Assembly (NCBI GenBank): GCA_047605615.1
Contig: JASGFI010000003.1
Span: 1-62,456, forward strand
DNA length: 62,456 nt
Direction: 5' to 3'
Origin: Taibaiella sp047605615
GTDB lineage: Bacteria; Bacteroidota; Bacteroidia; Chitinophagales; Chitinophagaceae
Made by a program: the position numbers and the translations under genes. The notes beneath the pieces are model-generated. The model was not told where the DNA came from. It saw nothing but the letters and a program-made list of their open reading frames with translations, and did no database searches. Each line of letters starts with the position of its first letter. The stretch's first letter is position 1. This document shows, in pieces, positions 54,088 through 62,359 of the stretch.

Positions 54088-54693
54088 TTATTTAGAGTAA
54101 AGTTCAACGATAAGTTGTTCCTTGATGTTTTCGGGTACACTTTCGCGTTCGGGGTAGCTTACAAAAGTACCTTTAACCTCTTTCTCGTTAAAATCTAACC
54201 AGTTGATAGCCGGGCTTTTGCCGCGTACATTGCCCACCAGGGCCAGGTTGGCCTTGGATTTTGGTTTCAGTTCTATCACATCGCCCGGTTTCAAGGAGTA
54301 TGAGGGGATGTTAACCGGTTCGCCGTTGACCAATATGTGTTTGTGCGACACCAATTGGCGGGCTGCGCTGCGGGTGGGCGCAATGCCCAAACGGAAAACG
54401 GTGTTGTCCAAACGGGCTTCCAACAATTTCATCAGGTTTTCGCCGGTAGAACCTTTTTGGCGGCTTGCCTCGCCGTAAGTGTTGGCAAATTGACGTTCCA
54501 ACACCAAGTAGGTGTATTTGGCTTTTTGTTTTTCTTTTAGCTGTACGGCGTATTCGCTCGCTTGCTTGCGTTTGCGGTTTGCGCCGTGCATACCCGGAGG
54601 GTTGGCGTTCTTGCTCAGGTTTTTGCCTGAACCTAAAATGGGTTCGCCGAAGATGCGGCAGATTTTGTTCTTTGGGCCAGTATAACGTGCCAT
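54088..54693 (-). CDS. rpsD: 30S ribosomal protein S4
   Basis: The 201 residues show MARYTGPKNKICRIFGEPI (compare the MARYTGP start of the family) and the S4 RNA-binding motif (SAARQLVSHKHILVNGEPVNIPSYSL). S4 binds 16S rRNA early and in many bacteria represses its own operon. A terminator-like hairpin separates it from rpsK upstream (54791-54827). Confidence 0.98.
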   Translation of the reverse strand: MARYTGPKNKICRIFGEPILGSGKNLSKNANPPGMHGANRKRKQASEYAVQLKEKQKAKYTYLVLERQFANTYGEASRQKGSTGENLMKLLEARLDNTVFRLGIAPTRSAARQLVSHKHILVNGEPVNIPSYSLKPGDVIELKPKSKANLALVGNVRGKSPAINWLDFNEKEVKGTFVSYPERESVPENIKEQLIVELYSK

Positions 54694-54790
54694 TTTAAAA
54701 TTGATTAGCGGTTTTTAATTACAATGCCCGTGGTTTCATGTAAAAACCGAAAAAGCGGAAACCGGGGCTGTTTATTCAAAATAAAAAATC

Positions 54791-54827
54791 AGGAAATGGA
54801 AACCATCGAAGACAATTTCCATTTCCT
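54791..54827 (-). terminator. Hairpin between rpsK and rpsD
   Basis: AGGAAATGGAAA (54791-54802) and TTTCCATTTCCT (54816-54827) form a perfect 12-bp stem. On the minus strand it is followed by GATTTTTTATTTT, the shape of an intrinsic terminator within the operon. Confidence 0.65.
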
Positions 54828-54845
54828 ATAAAATATATCGATGGG

Positions 54846-55247
54846 TTACACCCTTCTTTTCTTGGGGGGGCGGCAGCCGTTGTGCGGCATTGGCGTGATG
54901 TCTTTGATGGTCACCACCTCTATGCCGCTTTGCGATACGGAACGTATGGCACCCTCGCGGCCCGACCCCGGCCCCTTAACGAATATGTCGGCTTTTTTCA
55001 TGCCTGCGTCCAATGCCACTTTAGCAGCATCTGCGGCGGCTTGTTGCGCTGCATAAGGGGTGTTCTTCTTGGAGCCGCGGAAGCCCATTTTACCGGCAGA
55101 AGACCAAGATATAACCTGGCCTTGCTTGTTGGTAAAGCTGATGATGATGTTGTTGAATGTAGCACTGATGTGCACGTCGCCGTGTGGGTCAACTTTTACT
55201 ACACGCTTTTTGGCTACTACTTTAGTGCCTTGTTTTGCTTTTGCCAT
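54846..55247 (-). CDS. rpsK: 30S ribosomal protein S11
   Basis: The 133 residues include HISATFNNIIISFTNKQGQVISW, GMKKADIFVKGPGSGREGAIR and TPMPHNGCRPPKKRRV, the S11 landmarks. The start at 55247 (MAKAKQGTKVV) removes a 20-residue non-homologous leader. It lies in the order rpsM, rpsK, rpsD, as expected. Confidence 0.98.
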   Translation of the reverse strand: MAKAKQGTKVVAKKRVVKVDPHGDVHISATFNNIIISFTNKQGQVISWSSAGKMGFRGSKKNTPYAAQQAAADAAKVALDAGMKKADIFVKGPGSGREGAIRSVSQSGIEVVTIKDITPMPHNGCRPPKKRRV

Positions 55248-55372
55248 TTTTGCTTTTAAAAAAGGTAGTCTGTTAATAAATGAACCTAACTGCGTGTCAG
55301 GCCGCAAAGCCCCCTAACCGGCCATGAAGTAAAAAGTAGCGGCTCCGGGATGCGATGCAAGGTTGTCTATTT

Positions 55373-55753
55373 TTACTTCCTTGGCGCTTTCTTCTTACCT
55401 GCAACGGTTTTGCGTTTGCCCTTACGGGTACGGCTGTTGGTACGGGTGCGTTGGCCGCGAAGGGGCAAGCCCTTGCGATGACGCAAGCCGCGGTAGCAAG
55501 CAATATCCATCAGGCGTTTGATGTTCATTTGCACTTCCGAGCGCAATTGACCTTCAACTTTGAATTCGCCGTTGATGATGTTACGGATAGCAGCTTGCTC
55601 GTCGTCGTTCCATTCGCTTACTTTTTTGTTTACGTCTATGTCAGACTTGTCAAGAATGTAGCGTGCGGTGCTACGACCAATACCAAAGATGTACGTAAGG
55701 CCTATTTCGCCACGTTTGTTTTTGGGAAGATCTATACCAGCTATACGAGCCAT
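55373..55753 (-). CDS. rpsM: 30S ribosomal protein S13
   Basis: The 126 residues begin ARIAGIDLPKNKRGEIGLTYIFGIGR and end with RHRKGLPLRGQRTRTNSRTRKGK, the S13 signature that contacts the P-site tRNA region of 16S rRNA. Standard length and position in the operon. Confidence 0.98.
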   Translation of the reverse strand: MARIAGIDLPKNKRGEIGLTYIFGIGRSTARYILDKSDIDVNKKVSEWNDDEQAAIRNIINGEFKVEGQLRSEVQMNIKRLMDIACYRGLRHRKGLPLRGQRTRTNSRTRKGKRKTVAGKKKAPRK

Positions 55754-55866
55754 GTAGTACTAATTATGGATTTTTAATTATAAATTCTGAATTTTATGCG
55801 AACTTGGAACCAAACGGCGAAACCGTCACGATGCGACATTCATCGCTCCAACATTCGGCACTTCAA

Positions 55867-55983
55867 TTACCCTTGGCGTTGCTTGAACCGGGGGTTCTTT
55901 TTGTTGATTACGAATAATACGCCTTTGCGACGAACGATTTTACAATCGGCACTACGCTTTTTGATGGCAGCACGAACTTTCAT
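55867..55983 (-). CDS. rpmJ: 50S ribosomal protein L36
   Basis: This 38-residue protein (MKVRAAIKKRSADCKIVRRK, then GVLFVINKKNPRFKQRQG) is clearly L36. It keeps only one of the zinc-binding cysteines (Cys14), so it is the C-minus type that does not bind zinc. It sits between infA and rpsM as expected. Confidence 0.95.
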   Translation of the reverse strand: MKVRAAIKKRSADCKIVRRKGVLFVINKKNPRFKQRQG

Positions 55984-56021
55984 TGTCTTTTAAGTTTGAA
56001 TATTTGAAATTATATACCGGG

Positions 56022-56240
56022 TTATTTGTACCTATATATTATCCTGCCCCTTGACAAGTCATACGGACTCATTTCCACTCCCACTTTGTCGCCCGGCAGT
56101 ATGCGGATGTAGTGCATGCGCATCTTGCCGGAGATGGTGGCCAGTATTTCGTGGCCATTTTCCAAGCGAACCCTGAACATCGCATTGGACAAGGCTTCCA
56201 CGATGTTGCCGTCTTGTTTTATAAGGGATTGTTTTGCCAT
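56022..56240 (-). CDS. infA: Translation initiation factor IF-1
   Basis: The 72 residues (MAKQSLIKQDGNIVEALSNA, then RVRLENGHEILATISGKMRMHYIRILPGD) form the OB-fold IF-1 that blocks the A site during initiation. It leads the visible operon; no secY or map gene precedes it here. A near-ideal promoter (TTTG, 19 nt, TACCTTTG) lies directly upstream. Confidence 0.98.
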   Translation of the reverse strand: MAKQSLIKQDGNIVEALSNAMFRVRLENGHEILATISGKMRMHYIRILPGDKVGVEMSPYDLSRGRIIYRYK

Positions 56241-56257
56241 ATTTTACAAAAGGACTG

Positions 56258-56287
56258 CAAAGGTATTGCTTCTTTTCCTATTATCAA
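56258..56287 (-). promoter_or_regulatory. Promoter of the infA ribosomal operon
   Basis: On the minus strand, TTTG (56284-56287) at -33 and TACCTTTG (56258-56265) at -7 are spaced 18-19 nt apart, the Bacteroidota sigma-A pattern; the ATG of infA lies 17 nt downstream. Confidence 0.65.
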
Positions 56288-56427
56288 AAAAAGTTTTGCA
56301 ATTATTGGGCGTTCTTTGGTTTTATGGCTCATGAATTTAAACTAATCTATTGTTTATCAATTAAATGTGAATTATTTCGGGTATTGGTGGCGGCGCAAAT
56401 ACTTTTGGTTAACGAAGGTGCAAAAAC

Positions 56428-56485
56428 ATTGTGGCCTATGGCCCGGCCTGCACTTTTGCTTATGGAAACGCAGGGAGGCCACAAT
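56428..56485 (-). terminator. Possible terminator of the lutA-like operon
   Basis: ATTGTGGCCT and AGGCCACAAT form a 10-bp stem (56428-56437, 56476-56485) with a long 38-nt loop. On the minus strand it precedes GTTTTTG. The loop is long, so this is uncertain. Confidence 0.35.
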
Positions 56486-56501
56486 AAATCAACAATAATA
56501 C

Positions 56502-57224
56502 CTACCAACCGCTGGCCAATACATCGGCTATGTGCATGGTTTTCATGTTGAGGCCCTGGTGTTTTATGTAGCTGTCCACGTGCAGCAGGCAACTTAAATC
56601 GCCGGAAACTATGCAGTCGGCACCGGTTTCTATGGCACTTTTCACTTTGGTGTAGGCCATGCCGGTGCTGATGGGTTCAAATTTTACGGCAAAGGTGCCG
56701 CCGAAGCCGCAACAGGTTTCGCACTCTTTCATTTCCACCAGTTCCAGGCCCTTTACGTTTTCCAATAATTGGCGGGGTGGTTGCTTTATGCCACATTCGC
56801 GCAATGAGCCGCAGCCGTCGTGGTAGGTGGCCTTGGTGTGCAGGCTTGCGCCCACATCGGTAACGTGCAGCACGGTAGTCAGAAATTCCGTAAATTCAAA
56901 GAGGTGTACCTTTACTTTCTTGGCTGCGTTGTGTTCCGAGGAATTTTCAAATAGTTTTGGGTAATAGTTGCGCACGTAGCCGGTACAGCTGCCGCTGGGT
57001 GCCACTATGTAGTGGTCGTTTTGGCCAAAATCTTTCAGGAATTTTCGGCCTATGGCCCGTGCCTCGTCCCAAAAACCGGAGTTGAAGGCCGGTTGGCCGC
57101 AACAAGTTTGCTGCGTGTTGTAATGCACCTCGCAGTTGAACTTCTCCAAAACCTTGACCATGTTGAATCCCGTTTCGGGAAACAATTGGTCAACAAAACA
57201 AGGTATAAATAAATCTACTCTCAT
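56502..57224 (-). CDS. LutA-like (Fe-S)-binding CCG-domain protein
   Basis: The 240 residues have two CCG motifs, at 41-43 (TCCGQPAFNSG) and 171-173 (CETCCGFGGTF), as in the LutA subunit of lactate utilisation and the GlcF/HdrB family. Such domains bind Fe-S clusters for redox reactions. The start at 57224 (MRVDLFIPCFVDQL) is the family opening. LutB and LutC are not adjacent. It is the last gene of a minus-strand run after a hypothetical gene (36-bp gap) and rhodanese. Confidence 0.88.
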   Translation of the reverse strand: MRVDLFIPCFVDQLFPETGFNMVKVLEKFNCEVHYNTQQTCCGQPAFNSGFWDEARAIGRKFLKDFGQNDHYIVAPSGSCTGYVRNYYPKLFENSSEHNAAKKVKVHLFEFTEFLTTVLHVTDVGASLHTKATYHDGCGSLRECGIKQPPRQLLENVKGLELVEMKECETCCGFGGTFAVKFEPISTGMAYTKVKSAIETGADCIVSGDLSCLLHVDSYIKHQGLNMKTMHIADVLASGW

Positions 57225-57259
57225 GTGCGATACGGGTCGAAAAATCCACGCCGTTTGGG

Positions 57260-57826
57260 TTAGGAAACTATCAGGCGCAGCAATTGGTTGTCTATCAACT
57301 GGTACAAATGTTGGGGCAAATGGGTGCGCCAATTGGGGTGGCTCAATAAAAACAGGTAGCGGCCAAGGCGTGCCTGTTGTATTTCCTGATGCGCATAATC
57401 GGGCATATTGAGCATCACTATCCAGCCGCCTTCGTCTTTAATATCCTCGTACCATTCTTCGTAATAGCTTTCGTCGCTGCTATGGAAGTTGAGTACGCCT
57501 TCGCATATCAGGACGAATTTAACTATGCCTTTTTGTATCATGGGGTCGAGTATGGCGCGTTTGAGTTGCATGATGTCGTTTTCCACTGCATCGTTCCACT
57601 CGCCTATAAACTCAACGATGGCATAGTTCTGGTCATAGTCCACGTACAGCACCTTCAAATACAGCGTGCGCGAACCAAATTCGTCCCACTGGGGATGGAT
57701 GTAATAATTGTAAATGGTGTTGCTGTATTCAAATTCGCTGTGGGCCTGTCCGTACAAGGGCGACCGTTCGTCTTCCTCGGCATCGTACAGGTGTTTCCAG
57801 CGATGATATGGTTCCAATTCGTGCAT
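57260..57826 (-). CDS. Conserved hypothetical acidic protein
   Basis: I do not recognise a family beyond noting that it looks like a conserved Bacteroidota protein. The 188 residues are acidic and rich in Tyr/Trp (ERSPLYGQAHSEFEYSNTIYNYYIHPQWDE), with alternating strands (TLYLKVLYVDYDQNYAIVEFIGEWNDAVENDI, FVLICEGVLNFHSSDESYYEEWYED) and no signal peptide. It lies 36 bp before the lutA-like gene and 54 bp after the rhodanese gene, so a redox or sulphur role is a weak guess. Confidence 0.8.
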   Translation of the reverse strand: MHELEPYHRWKHLYDAEEDERSPLYGQAHSEFEYSNTIYNYYIHPQWDEFGSRTLYLKVLYVDYDQNYAIVEFIGEWNDAVENDIMQLKRAILDPMIQKGIVKFVLICEGVLNFHSSDESYYEEWYEDIKDEGGWIVMLNMPDYAHQEIQQARLGRYLFLLSHPNWRTHLPQHLYQLIDNQLLRLIVS

Positions 57827-57880
57827 GGTGCTTACGCGCTTTGTTTGTGGTTCCCTTGGCCGGCCTTACGATTGGGTTGT

Positions 57881-58198
57881 TTATATCTTGGCATCGCCGT
57901 ATTTCTGCTGCCAGTCCAGTATGCCGCCCAGCACGTTCACGGTATGGGCAAAGCCCATTGTTTCCAACAACATGCAGGCTTCTATGCTGCGTTTGCCGCT
58001 GCGGCAATGGACTATCACTTCTTCGCCTTTCCAATCGTCTATGCCTCCGGTATCCATGAGGCGCAGTTGGCTCAATGGCAGCAGGTGCGCGCCTATGTTG
58101 GCTTCGTCAAATTCGTTTTGCTCGCGCACGTCCAATACGTGGAGCTTTTCCCCATTGTCGAGGCGTGCTTTCAATTCTTCTACGGTTATGTTTTCCAT
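57881..58198 (-). CDS. Rhodanese-like domain protein
   Basis: The 105 residues form a single rhodanese domain: LDVREQNEFDEANI, HLLPLSQL and the active-site loop VHCRSGKRS (Cys65), which would carry a persulphide. The gene leads a likely three-gene operon with the hypothetical gene and the lutA-like gene. A perfect -7 box (TACCTTTG) lies upstream at 58228-58235. Confidence 0.92.
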   Translation of the reverse strand: MENITVEELKARLDNGEKLHVLDVREQNEFDEANIGAHLLPLSQLRLMDTGGIDDWKGEEVIVHCRSGKRSIEACMLLETMGFAHTVNVLGGILDWQQKYGDAKI

Positions 58199-58227
58199 CG
58201 TTTTTGGTTATTTGCTTCAGTTTCGGG

Positions 58228-58235
58228 CAAAGGTA
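58228..58235 (-). promoter_or_regulatory. -7 box for the rhodanese operon
   Basis: TACCTTTG on the minus strand, exact consensus, 29 nt before the start at 58198. Confidence 0.6.
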
Positions 58236-58350
58236 AATGAAGAATTAATATGCGGGCAAATATAGGTTTCAGCTTTTTCCCTTAATGGAAAAATAAACCG
58301 TGGATGCGTATTGCTGCAAACCCCAAACTTGCACTATACGAAATGGCGTT

Positions 58351-58358
58351 TACCTTTG
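58351..58358 (+). promoter_or_regulatory. -7 box for the DarA-like gene
   Basis: TACCTTTG, with a TTG at the -33 position (58329-58331, 19 nt away); the ATG follows 25 nt later. Confidence 0.6.
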
Positions 58359-58383
58359 CGAGCAAACAAAACAACTTTTTGGG

Positions 58384-59301
58384 ATGAAGATATTGGTATT
58401 GTATTATAGCCAAACCGGGCAATTGCGCGAGGTGTTGGACAGTTTGGTAAGCGGCATAAAAGACAGGGTAGCCATAGATTATGTGCCGATAGAACCCGAG
58501 CTGCCTTTCCCTTTTCCGTGGCAGGCCAATACCTTTTTCGATGCCATGCCCGAGAGCGTGTTGCAGGTACCCTCCAACATAAAACCGCTGCCGGCCTTGG
58601 CCAATACCGATTACGACTTGGTTATTTTTGGCTACCAGCCTTGGTTCCTGTTCCCTTCCATACCCTCCAATAGTTTCCTGAAAAGCCAATGGGCGCATTT
58701 CCTGAAAGGCAAGAAAGTAGTGACCGTCATCGGCTGTAGGAACATGTGGCTCAATGCGCAGGAAAAGGTAAAGGCCGAACTGCAAAGAGTAGGCGCCACG
58801 CTGGTGGGGCACATAGTAATGGAAGACAAACATGCCAACCTCGTTTCGGTGCTTACCATCATCCGCTGGCTGTTTACGGGCCGCAAAGAGGCGAAGGGTT
58901 GGCTGCCGACAGCGGGCATCAGCCAAACGGACATAGACAGAACCGCTGTTTTTGGCCCCATTATAGAACACGCCTTGGCAAGCAATGCCACCAATACTTT
59001 GCAACAACAATTGCTGCGGTACGGAGCCATATCCTTGCGTCCGGGTTTGATAGTATTGGAAAAAAGAGGCATCGGCCAATTTCCCAAATGGGCCAAGCGG
59101 GCCAGGGAAAAAGGCGCACCGGGCGCGCCGGAACGCATGGGGGTAATTAAAACATTCAAGCGGTTATTGATTGTGGCCATCTTCGTCCTTTCGCCCATTA
59201 CCGATACCATAGCCAAAATACAGACAGCCTTGAAACGCAAGAAGCTGTTGCGCGAAGTGGAATACTACAAGCAGGTAGCCTATAAAGAAGGCATGATGTA
59301 A
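58384..59301 (+). CDS. DarA-like (dialkylresorcinol-condensing-type) protein
   Basis: The 305 residues start with a flavodoxin-like fold (MKILVLYYSQTGQLREVLDSL, shown from the Met) and contain PFPFPWQANTFFDAMPESVLQVP, YDLVIFGYQPWFLFPSIPSNSFL and ACRNMWLNA-like CRNMWLNAQEKVK, all as in DarA proteins of dialkylresorcinol and flexirubin clusters. The C-terminus has a hydrophobic segment (LLIVAIFVLSPITDTI). DarB, the ketosynthase partner, is not adjacent, so the product is unknown. A good promoter supports the start at 58384. Confidence 0.8.
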   Translation: MKILVLYYSQTGQLREVLDSLVSGIKDRVAIDYVPIEPELPFPFPWQANTFFDAMPESVLQVPSNIKPLPALANTDYDLVIFGYQPWFLFPSIPSNSFLKSQWAHFLKGKKVVTVIGCRNMWLNAQEKVKAELQRVGATLVGHIVMEDKHANLVSVLTIIRWLFTGRKEAKGWLPTAGISQTDIDRTAVFGPIIEHALASNATNTLQQQLLRYGAISLRPGLIVLEKRGIGQFPKWAKRAREKGAPGAPERMGVIKTFKRLLIVAIFVLSPITDTIAKIQTALKRKKLLREVEYYKQVAYKEGMM

Positions 59302-59339
59302 AAGGTGGCAAGAGCGGGTGAAAAGATTGGGCATAAACC

Positions 59340-59471
59340 GGCATCGTTGATTTGGTATAGTTTTTGGAAATTTTGCCAACTTTTTAAAAAGTTGGCAAAA
59401 TTGTAAACCAAGCAAACAGATATTTACATAGACAATACATATCCGTAAAGCTATCTATGTTCAACAAAACC
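59340..59471. mobile_element. 132-bp MITE-like hairpin element, second copy
   Basis: It aligns along its full length with 35099-35230 and has the same length. The ends are more decayed, but both begin GG and share GTTGA. The centre is a perfect palindrome AATTTTGCCAACTTTTT / AAAAAGTTGGCAAAATT. Imperfect GCATAAA repeats lie near both flanks (59331, 59472). It is found between the converging DarA-like and rsmD genes. Confidence 0.65.
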
Positions 59472-59480
59472 GCATAAAAT

Positions 59481-60044
59481 TTATCCGGTGTGCGGCACAG
59501 TGTCCTCCTTTACCTCAAAAAACGAAAACAACGTGGTGCCGTAATTTTTCACCTTTAGGAAATTGGGGTGGTCTTCGTAATGGTTGCGGGGCGTGTGTTC
59601 CAGCACAAATATGCCATCGGGCGACAATAAATTTCGTTCAAATATCAGGTCGGGAATCTCGTCTATCTCCTGCAAAGCATAAGGCGGCCCGGCAAATATG
59701 AAATCGTACCTGCCATTGTCGGCAAGCAGGAATTTGAATACTTCTGTTTGGTATAATTTGATATTGTGAAAACCAAACGCCGCCGCATTCTTCTTGATGA
59801 ACGCGGCCATATTTTTGTCGCGTTCAACAATGGTAAGGTCTGCCGCGCCACGCGAGGCCAGTTCGTAGCTGATGCTGCCGGTGCCGCCAAATATATCGAG
59901 CGTATTGATGCCTTCAAAATCCATCATGTTCTGCAATATATTGAACAAGCCCTCTTTGGCCACATCGGTAGTGGGCCTTGTGTGCGGCATATTGGTCGGT
60001 GGGTTTATGCGGCGGCCACCGTGGGTACCTCCTATTATGCGCAT
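59481..60044 (-). CDS. rsmD: 16S rRNA (guanine-966-N2)-methyltransferase RsmD
   Basis: RsmD methylates G966 of 16S rRNA. The 187 residues have MRIIGGTHGGRRINPP and RPTTDVAKEGLFNIL, typical N-terminal landmarks, and the SAM motif LDIFGGTGS (49-57). The catalytic motif IV, normally DPPY/F, reads GPPY (119-122) here. The start at 60044 was chosen; a GTG two codons upstream would also work. It overlaps the DUF3822 gene by 10 bp, an arrangement common in Bacteroidota. Confidence 0.93.
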   Translation of the reverse strand: MRIIGGTHGGRRINPPTNMPHTRPTTDVAKEGLFNILQNMMDFEGINTLDIFGGTGSISYELASRGAADLTIVERDKNMAAFIKKNAAAFGFHNIKLYQTEVFKFLLADNGRYDFIFAGPPYALQEIDEIPDLIFERNLLSPDGIFVLEHTPRNHYEDHPNFLKVKNYGTTLFSFFEVKEDTVPHTG

Positions 60045-60835
60045 AACCACAATTCTTTTAAGGATGACAGCAATGCCGCTTCGTTGTCGTAGGCTATGCT
60101 TGCCTGCGGAAATGCCGCCAACACATCGGCACGTAAATCGTCCGTCCAGCCAAAACCGCCACAGCCAAGGTTTACGGACGCTTGCGGTATATCATGCACG
60201 GCGGCTACCCGCATGGTTAAATAATACACGTCATCAAGTGCGGCATGTAACAGCAATCGGTGGCATAACAACTGTCCATCATTTTTTATGGTAACATACG
60301 TATGGCCATGCAAGCGGTACAGGTTGGCGGCAAAGCCCTTGGCAGGCATATTTCCCAAAATCACCGGGGCAAAAGTCTGCACCGCGGCTTTGTCGAAATA
60401 GGTGGCCAACAAAGAGGCATAAGCCTGCCCCGCCACAAAAACCGCATGTGCGCCTATCACCGTTAAAGGATGTTGCAATACTTTTTCGCCAACTGCCACG
60501 TATTGAAAAGTAGCCAACCACGATGCGGCCGCTTCGGGTTCAAAAAGCTCGTTGGGCACCAATAAATTTCTTTCCGAAGCTATCCATACTTTGGCTACCT
60601 GTTGCGTATCGGCAAGCAAAGGTTCGTTCAATACGATTTCTTTAATGCCCTTGGCATCACAACTGTCGATGTCGTAAAAATGGGCACACAAAGGTTCGCC
60701 GCCGGCCGAATACGCCACTGCCCCCAACACCCCGTGCCATAGCAGAAGGTGTACGGTGTCCATACTGGCCAAGGGCTGCGTGTGCCATGTATATTGTTGC
60801 ATGGTTGCTGTCAAATCGGTATTCGATACGGGCAT
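60035..60835 (-). CDS. DUF3822 family protein
   Basis: The 266 residues belong to the DUF3822 family, which in Bacteroidota usually stands next to rsmD, as here (10-bp overlap). The middle shows AVFVAGQAYASLLATYF and the end reads ADVLAAFPQASIAYDNEAALLSSLKELWLC. The fold resembles actin/ASKHA-like or GspL-like proteins in related annotations, but no function is known. TAACTTGC at 60853-60860 may be a weak -7 box. Confidence 0.82.
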   Translation of the reverse strand: MPVSNTDLTATMQQYTWHTQPLASMDTVHLLLWHGVLGAVAYSAGGEPLCAHFYDIDSCDAKGIKEIVLNEPLLADTQQVAKVWIASERNLLVPNELFEPEAAASWLATFQYVAVGEKVLQHPLTVIGAHAVFVAGQAYASLLATYFDKAAVQTFAPVILGNMPAKGFAANLYRLHGHTYVTIKNDGQLLCHRLLLHAALDDVYYLTMRVAAVHDIPQASVNLGCGGFGWTDDLRADVLAAFPQASIAYDNEAALLSSLKELWLCA

Positions 60836-60879
60836 GGTAATCTTTTATGGTAGCAAGTTAACGGGCAAAATTAAACAAT

Positions 60880-60887
60880 TAATTTTG
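60880..60887 (+). promoter_or_regulatory. -7 box for MATE gene
   Basis: TAATTTTG, exact consensus, 24 nt before the ATG at 60912. It excludes the earlier in-frame starts. Confidence 0.55.
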
Positions 60888-60911
60888 TCGGCATTTTTCC
60901 TTGCATCATTC

Positions 60912-62240
60912 ATGTCGTCATCCATAACCTATCGGCAAATATTGCGCTTGGCCGTTCCCATATCCGTGTCACTGTTGATACCGCAAATCAGCTTCATGGC
61001 CAATGCTGTTTTTCTTGGCGAAGCGGGCAAGATAGCGTTGGTGGCCAACGGCTTGGCTGGCATTTACTATTTGCTGCTTACCTATATCGGTTTCGGGCTG
61101 AGCAATGGATTGACAGTGTTGCTGTCGCGGCGGGCGGGCCAACAAGACGAAATGGGCATGGGTGGCATTTTCAGCAACGGATTGATGCTGGCAATGGCCA
61201 CCAGCCTAACGCTCGTCATGCTTTCCCTACCCGTCACGAACGTACTGTACCATTACACCATTAAGGAACCCGCCATAAGGTACAACACCCTGCAATTTCT
61301 GCACATCAGGCTGATAGGATTGCCTTTTTTGCTCACCACGCAGGTATTCAATGCCTTGTTCATATCCATTAATCGTTCGCGCATGTTGATTTATGGGGCA
61401 ATAGCGGGCAATGCCACCAATATCCTGCTCGACTACTTGTTGATTAACGGCCACGGCGGGCTGCCCGTTTTGGGCTTAACCGGAGCAGCGGTAGCCTCCG
61501 TACTGGGCGATGTAGCCGCAACAATAGTGATGACAAGCTTATATTTCACCAAAAAATTTCAAAGTATCTATAAGGTTTCTATCAAAAAACTCGACAAAAC
61601 CATAGTAATCCAGACCTTAAAAGTAGCCGCACCATTGCTGTTGCAATACATATTCAGCATAGGCGGTTGGCAACTATTCTATATTTACGTAGAGCATCTG
61701 GGCGTTACCCAATTGGCCACTTCGCACATATTGCGCAGCGTGATGGGCATAGTGAGCATAGGCACCTGGGCATTGGCCGCTACCGCCAATACCCTCGTGA
61801 GCAAACTAATAGGCGCAGGCAAAAATGCAGCCGTGTTGCCCCTCGCCCTAAGGGTAATCTTGTTGAGTGTCGGCTATACATTGGGCATATCCTGCTTCCT
61901 GTTTTTCTTTCCCGAACGCTTCATGGGCTTCTACAGCAACAAGGCCGATGTGGTAGCTATGGGCATAGGGCCGCTGCGCGTATTGGCCTGTTCCAGCTTG
62001 GTGATGAGCGTAGGTACTATTTGCTTCAACAGTGTAATGGGCACCGGAAATACCCTAATTAACTTAGGCATAGAAACGTTTTGCGTGTGCAGCTATATAC
62101 TGTACGTGACAATAGTAGTGGAATGGCAACACAGCAGCCTCACCATGGCTTTCACCTCCGAATTGGTATACTGGGGCTTGCTGCTCGTGGTTTCGGGCAG
62201 CTACCTGTTAAGCGGCAGGTGGAAGGGCAAGGAGTTATAG
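60912..62240 (+). CDS. MATE-family efflux transporter
   Basis: The 442 residues contain twelve hydrophobic segments, with LAVPISVSLLIPQISFMANAVFLG at the start (as in NorM/DinF-type MATE proteins), ISINRSRMLIYGAIAGNATNILLDYLLI and PVLGLTGAAVASVLGD. It probably exports cationic drugs or metabolites using a sodium or proton gradient. The chosen start (MSSSITYRQILRLAV) excludes a leader that overlaps the divergent DUF3822 gene. Confidence 0.93.
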   Translation: MSSSITYRQILRLAVPISVSLLIPQISFMANAVFLGEAGKIALVANGLAGIYYLLLTYIGFGLSNGLTVLLSRRAGQQDEMGMGGIFSNGLMLAMATSLTLVMLSLPVTNVLYHYTIKEPAIRYNTLQFLHIRLIGLPFLLTTQVFNALFISINRSRMLIYGAIAGNATNILLDYLLINGHGGLPVLGLTGAAVASVLGDVAATIVMTSLYFTKKFQSIYKVSIKKLDKTIVIQTLKVAAPLLLQYIFSIGGWQLFYIYVEHLGVTQLATSHILRSVMGIVSIGTWALAATANTLVSKLIGAGKNAAVLPLALRVILLSVGYTLGISCFLFFFPERFMGFYSNKADVVAMGIGPLRVLACSSLVMSVGTICFNSVMGTGNTLINLGIETFCVCSYILYVTIVVEWQHSSLTMAFTSELVYWGLLLVVSGSYLLSGRWKGKEL

Positions 62241-62359
62241 GTATGCTTCTTTTGGGACGCCATTTCCCGCTATCCGCTTCAATCTTTTACTCCGCTAAAG
62301 CTCCGTAAAAGGATTTCCGCTACTATCGGGGGCGCGTTCGGCGTGTTGCCACCCCCACC
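62241..62359. repeat. Bacteroidota-type intergenic repeat
   Basis: The region around 62263-62328 (CCCGCTATCCGCTTCAATC ... TACTATCGGGG) looks like a widely dispersed Bacteroidota repeat with inverted arms and a CTTTTACTCCGC / GCTCCGTAAAAG hairpin in the middle. Confidence 0.5.
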
